Below are positions 60,684 through 64,000 of a stretch of DNA of 64,000 nucleotides, piece by piece; the stretch's first letter is position 1, and each line of letters starts with the position of its first letter. The position numbers were made by a program, and so were the translations under genes. This DNA comes from Flavobacteriales bacterium. GTDB lineage: Bacteria; Bacteroidota; Bacteroidia; Flavobacteriales_F; PHOS-HE28. The notes below the pieces were generated by a model that searched no databases, had not been told where the DNA came from, and worked only from the letters and a program-made list of their open reading frames with translations. The stretch spans positions 1,178,001 through 1,242,000 of the forward strand of contig JADJXH010000003.1 in NCBI GenBank assembly GCA_016715895.1, given 5' to 3'.

Positions 60684-61382
60684 CTAGCGACCGGTCGCGC
60701 GTACCGAGAGCCGCAACAGGCCGGCCGCTCCGGATGCCACGCCCGCCACTGCGAGCGGCCACGGATACCAGGCAGGAACGAACCCGCCCAGGAACGCGTT
60801 CACGGCCGCCGTGCCGAACAGGGGCTCACCGGCCGCGGACAACCAGCGGAGCGGCTCAACCATGAAGGAGGCCAGGAACAGGAAGGCCGAGGAGAGCAGC
60901 AGTACCCACGCGATGAGGTCGGGGGCGATCCGTCCCGCAGCGTTCGCCCCATGGAGGATGATCAGCGCGAGGAGCACCAAGCCCACGGAGATCAGGAGCG
61001 GCACCCACACGGGTCCGACCCACGGCGTTGGAACGAGAAAAAGAAGGTCCCACTCCAGGAGGGAGGCGGGCCAGTCGAGAAGGAGCTTCAGGAACACGTA
61101 GTAGAAGATGTCCCATACGCCGAAGCAGTAGGCGAACCAGGCGAACCGTTGCAAGCCCGACCTGGAGACCATGGCCCCGGGTGCGAACAGCATCACCAGG
61201 GTCGCGACCTCCCGGCAGCTCTCGGTGGTGGCGATCCCGGGATCGATCGGTCCAAGGGGAAAGGAGAAGCCGCCCGGGTAGTACATGGCACGCAGGTACA
61301 CCACCACCGCGCTCTCCAGCAGCGCCATGGCCACCGCGAAGAGCGTCATCCAGGGCAGCAGGTGGCACCAGGGGCGTTCCAT
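60684..61382 (-). CDS. Polytopic membrane protein, hypothetical
   Basis: A 232-residue protein with about six hydrophobic segments, among them LLPWMTLFAVAMALLESAVV at the start, WFAYCFGVWDIFYYVFLKLL in the middle and LIAWVLLLSSAFLFLASFMV later. The acidic/polar motifs ESCREVATLVM and YYPGGFSFPLGP are notable. I do not recognise the family. It starts 6 bases after the stop of the endonuclease-fold gene upstream, so the unit 62801-60684 may be one operon. Confidence 0.6.
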   Translation of the reverse strand: MERPWCHLLPWMTLFAVAMALLESAVVVYLRAMYYPGGFSFPLGPIDPGIATTESCREVATLVMLFAPGAMVSRSGLQRFAWFAYCFGVWDIFYYVFLKLLLDWPASLLEWDLLFLVPTPWVGPVWVPLLISVGLVLLALIILHGANAAGRIAPDLIAWVLLLSSAFLFLASFMVEPLRWLSAAGEPLFGTAAVNAFLGGFVPAWYPWPLAVAGVASGAAGLLRLSVRATGR

Positions 61383-61388
61383 CGGCGG

Positions 61389-62312
61389 TCAGGTGGCGAT
61401 GTCGGCCACGAGGCCGCGATGATCGGAACCCGGGATCACGAAGGTGCCGCTGCGCACGACGGAGGCGCCCGGTGTCATAAGCACGTGATCGATGGGGATG
61501 AGCGCAAGGCCCAGCACCGAGGGGAAGGTGGGCACCCTTGGCGCCGTGCCCATGCGCAGGCCACTGGATGCGCACAGCCCCCACATGGCGCGGTCCCAGC
61601 TCACGGTGTTGAGGTCGCCCACCACGATGGTGCGCTCGCCGCGGGAACGCACAAGACCGGCCAAGGCACGGAGCTGGGCGTTGCGCGCCCGGTGCTCGGC
61701 CAGGCTGCCCGGCGACGTGGCGTGCACGCTGAACACCCGCACAGGTCCGCCCCTGCCGGTGATCTCGGCCTCGATCACCGGGGAGCCGCCCAGGTGATGA
61801 ACGGTCATGCGTTCGACCGGTCGGCGGCTGTAAAGCGCGATGCCGTAGCAGTGCTCGCCGGGCACCACCTCAGCATGGGGGTAGGCATCGGCCAGGGCCC
61901 GATCCAGCACGGCTGCCCAGGCGGAGCTCACCGCCTGGAAGGACAGCACATCGGCGTTGCTGGCCAGGGCCATGCGCACCACCTCATCATGCCTGCGGTT
62001 CGGCTGCAGCAGGTTGAACTGGGCGATGCGCAGATCGGCAGAACCGGTGTTCACCGGGAGCTCGGCGACGGGCGCATCCACCTGCAACAGCACCATGCAG
62101 ACCGAGAAGGCGGCCGCGCCGAACGTCCATGGCCTTCGCCGCCAAAGCGACCACGCGGCGAAGGCTGCGAACAGCACCGCCCATTGCATCAGGAAGGCGC
62201 GGGCCAGCATGGGCAGGAAGGCATCGGGGGCGAAGGCGAGCGTGCAGGCCACGGCGAGCATGGCGGCGGCGAGCTGCACCTCGCGGTGCCGTGTCAGCTT
62301 GGGGAACCTCAT
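61389..62312 (-). CDS. Endonuclease/exonuclease/phosphatase family membrane protein
   Basis: A 307-residue protein with three N-terminal membrane helices (to about residue 85) and an EEP catalytic domain: LRIAQFNLLQPN, VFSVHATSP, IVVGDLNTVSWDRAM, LIPIDHVLM and SGTFVIPGSDHRGLVADI. The Asp/Asn and His pairs of the DNase I-like active site are visible; the early metal-binding Glu (usually QE) is replaced by SFQAVSS. The EEP domain with an N-terminal membrane anchor resembles periplasmic-facing phosphodiesterases or YafD-like proteins. The start overlaps the upstream gene stop by 4 bases. Confidence 0.83.
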   Translation of the reverse strand: MRFPKLTRHREVQLAAAMLAVACTLAFAPDAFLPMLARAFLMQWAVLFAAFAAWSLWRRRPWTFGAAAFSVCMVLLQVDAPVAELPVNTGSADLRIAQFNLLQPNRRHDEVVRMALASNADVLSFQAVSSAWAAVLDRALADAYPHAEVVPGEHCYGIALYSRRPVERMTVHHLGGSPVIEAEITGRGGPVRVFSVHATSPGSLAEHRARNAQLRALAGLVRSRGERTIVVGDLNTVSWDRAMWGLCASSGLRMGTAPRVPTFPSVLGLALIPIDHVLMTPGASVVRSGTFVIPGSDHRGLVADIAT

Positions 62313-62797
62313 GGGTGTACGGTGTTGGGGGCCTCGAGACGCTTGATCAAGGTGAGCACACGCCAGAGCGGCAACGCACCCAGTACGCCGAAGGAGGCGT
62401 CCACGCAGCGCCAGAAAAAGGGGATCCCGCGCACGGGGGCCCACAGGAAGGCGAGCGGCAGCACGAGCAGGCAGCACCACAGGCCCCACTCGATCACCCA
62501 GCGGTTGCGCACGGGATCGCGCAGTGGACCGATGAACGCGATGCCGATCACCACATGGGCGAAGGCGAGCCAGTCGGTGCCATAGAAGAGAAAAGCGTGC
62601 TTCGCCCCCACCTCGGCCATGGCATCCGCGCTGCGTTGCGCCCAGACATGCCAGGGGCCCGGCCAGCTGCGGGTCAGGTCCGCGAGCCACGCGGTGCCCC
62701 ATTCCAGCGGCACGGCGGTGAGACCGCTCACCCACAGGGCGCCGATGAAGAACAGGATCCAAAGGCGGATCTCGCGGCGGATGCGGTGGGGATCCAT
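62309..62797 (-). CDS. Membrane protein, hypothetical
   Basis: A 162-residue protein with three or four predicted membrane segments (about 12-30, 68-90, 102-122 and 135-150). Polar features are LADLTRSWPGPWHVWAQRSA and RDPVRNRWVIEWG. No family recognised. Its stop overlaps the endonuclease-fold gene start, so the two are co-translated. It is 3 bases downstream of the DUF4153/4173-like gene. Confidence 0.65.
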   Translation of the reverse strand: MDPHRIRREIRLWILFFIGALWVSGLTAVPLEWGTAWLADLTRSWPGPWHVWAQRSADAMAEVGAKHAFLFYGTDWLAFAHVVIGIAFIGPLRDPVRNRWVIEWGLWCCLLVLPLAFLWAPVRGIPFFWRCVDASFGVLGALPLWRVLTLIKRLEAPNTVHP

Positions 62798-62800
62798 GCC

Positions 62801-64000
62801 TCAAGGGTTCACACGGATACCCTCCACCGTTCCCTGTGCCATCAACTCCTCATAGGTCCGTTGATCCGCCCAGGTCCAGCTGCGCCAGTCCTGTGCGTTG
62901 TACCGCTTCAGGAATCGGTCGCGCTTGCGGTCCAATGCCGCCTTGAACTCGCCCGCATCCAGATGCTCCACCCAGCGCACGCGGTTCCCGCGATGCTTGG
63001 CCATCTGGGCCTCCACCTTCGGCAGGTCTTGATTGAGCAGGGGCAGCACCTTGTCGCTCATGGCCAGGTAGTTGTCCACGTCGATCTCGCCCTGGTTCCA
63101 GTGCGCCAGATTGAAGCGCACGATCACGCCATCCCAGTTCACCGTGGTGAGGCCCACCAGCGCCACGAAGGCCGCCCAGCCGTTCACGCGCAGCAGGTGG
63201 ATCAGCGTGCGGCGCTCGTGCACCTTCAGGTGAAGCGTGACAAGGCCCACCAGCACGAGCGCCAGGAACACGATGACGCCGATACGCTTGTAGGCCAGCC
63301 CGTGGAAGTGGATGTAATGGTAGTTCCGCAGGAAGACCGAGATGCCGAGGATGAAGTTCTGCGCGATCCAGGTGGTCGCCAGCAGGCGCAGCGGCCGTGC
63401 CTCCGGATGGAAGTTCAGGTTGCCGCGGAAGAGGTACAGCAGGATGGCGATGCTGAGCAGGATGCTGAGGATGAGCAGCCAGGTGCCCTCGTGCACGAAC
63501 TGCTTCAGGCTGAAGCCCTCCTCCACGGTGAACCCGATCCACACCCACGAGATGTCGATGAGGTTCACCACCAGCAGCAATGCGTTCACGAGCATGAGCA
63601 GGAGGATGCCCATGCGCCGCTCGCGGTCCAGCGCACCCATGGAGAGCGCAGGCAGCCAGTGCGGGCGCTTGTGCCGTTGGCGGATCAGCGATGCGTTCAT
63701 CGGCCATTCCGGACCGGCGAACAGATGCGGGGCGAAACGGTGCACCAGGGCGGCGCTCACCAGCAAGCCGAGGCCCAGGAAGAACACGTGCGGTGTGAAG
63801 AGCTCCGCGAAGAGGTCGCCGAGCAGGTTGAACAGGCCGTCCAGGAACCCGGCGGTCATCGCCTCGAAGCGCGGGTTGGCGGCACGGTAGATGAGGAAGT
63901 AGAGCGCCCCCACGAGCACCGGTATGAAGGCGAGCCGTGTCCAGCGCCAACCGGAACGCGTCGCAGGCAGCTGCTTGAGCCCGTTGTTCAACAGGCCGGC
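62801..64000 (-). CDS. DUF4153/DUF4173-like membrane protein (5' end outside window)
   Basis: At least 399 residues; the frame is open to the window edge, so the start lies outside. There are about eight membrane helices, with HKRPHWLPALSMGALDRERR and the segments FTVEEGFSLKQFVHEGTWLL and IAQNFILGISVFLRNYHYIH, which match the DUF4153/DUF4173 group often found in Bacteroidota. The last 110 residues are soluble (FNLAHWNQGEIDVDNYLAMS). The function is not established. It probably begins the operon that runs to 60684. Confidence 0.72.
   Translation of the reverse strand, partial: AGLLNNGLKQLPATRSGWRWTRLAFIPVLVGALYFLIYRAANPRFEAMTAGFLDGLFNLLGDLFAELFTPHVFFLGLGLLVSAALVHRFAPHLFAGPEWPMNASLIRQRHKRPHWLPALSMGALDRERRMGILLLMLVNALLLVVNLIDISWVWIGFTVEEGFSLKQFVHEGTWLLILSILLSIAILLYLFRGNLNFHPEARPLRLLATTWIAQNFILGISVFLRNYHYIHFHGLAYKRIGVIVFLALVLVGLVTLHLKVHERRTLIHLLRVNGWAAFVALVGLTTVNWDGVIVRFNLAHWNQGEIDVDNYLAMSDKVLPLLNQDLPKVEAQMAKHRGNRVRWVEHLDAGEFKAALDRKRDRFLKRYNAQDWRSWTWADQRTYEELMAQGTVEGIRVNP

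Overview
The window is a high-GC bacterial chromosome segment that reads as a member of the Bacteroidota, most likely a GC-rich Flavobacteriales lineage (inference; no rRNA is present). The signs are a type IX secretion (T9SS) plug protein, several secreted proteins with T9SS-type C-termini, a two-component propeller sensor with a LytTR regulator, families largely confined to this phylum (DUF5777, DUF6671), and start codons that follow TAnnTTTG-type -7 promoter elements instead of strong Shine-Dalgarno sites. Coding density is high. Because of the GC content, nearly every gene has a long open shadow frame on the other strand; these were left out.

Layout. 0-9.3 kb: a 5'-truncated repeat-rich surface protein, a serine beta-lactamase-like hydrolase, an HD-domain protein, a CPBP protease, a secreted beta-helix protein divergent from an alpha/beta hydrolase (the spacer holds two strong related palindromes), a GNAT acetyltransferase and a succinate-semialdehyde dehydrogenase. 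9.4-17 kb: citrate synthase, a divergent cysteine-dioxygenase-like protein, a PAS histidine kinase overlapping a receiver-CRP fusion regulator, a universal stress protein and a site-2 protease with CBS domains. 17-20.2 kb: a five-gene minus-strand operon of two cytochrome-c-like lipoproteins (with CX4CH motifs), an OB-fold protein, YceI and a DUF5777 barrel. 20.3-30.7 kb: a T9SS cargo protein, a YceI-LytS-LytTR operon, tRNA-Ser(CGA) with a duplicated 3' end, an outer-membrane barrel, the T9SS plug protein and ApaG.

30.8-36.4 kb is a bicarbonate and TCA block: SulP anion transporter, beta-carbonic anhydrase, TetR-isocitrate dehydrogenase operon and an SbtA-type bicarbonate transporter. 36.4-43.2 kb: DUF6671, proline/glutamate catabolism (PruA), a DivIC-like division protein, a SlyD-type isomerase and a methylmalonyl-CoA mutase whose small- and large-subunit parts form one 1,074-residue chain interrupted by two in-frame heptad-repeat palindromes. 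43.2-48.1 kb is an accessory island of lower GC: a lipoprotein, an orphan membrane protein, a SEC-C-tailed protein, an array of REP-like palindromes, an IS110-family transposase and another tandem-octamer palindrome. 48.2-49.9 kb is a hipBA toxin-antitoxin pair.

49.9-64 kb: a short operon ending in DUF523 and Smr proteins, a spermidine-synthase-like methyltransferase-fold protein, an ABC exporter, Nudix and SRPBCC proteins, a 51-residue orphan, MsrB, a frameshifted T9SS cargo gene with a PA domain, a second copy of the barrel family, YajQ, a hotdog thioesterase, several membrane proteins, an endonuclease/exonuclease/phosphatase-fold protein and a DUF4153/4173-like protein cut by the window end.

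The metabolic genes fit an aerobic heterotroph that oxidises amino acids and short-chain acyl units through the TCA cycle (citrate synthase, isocitrate dehydrogenase, GabD, PruA, methylmalonyl-CoA mutase), with active bicarbonate uptake that could feed carboxylation or anaplerosis. The less ordinary signals are the heptad/octad-repeat palindromes (two of them inside an enzyme gene), the paired palindromes at 5.6-5.9 kb, the bicarbonate block, the CX4CH cytochromes and the IS110 locus.
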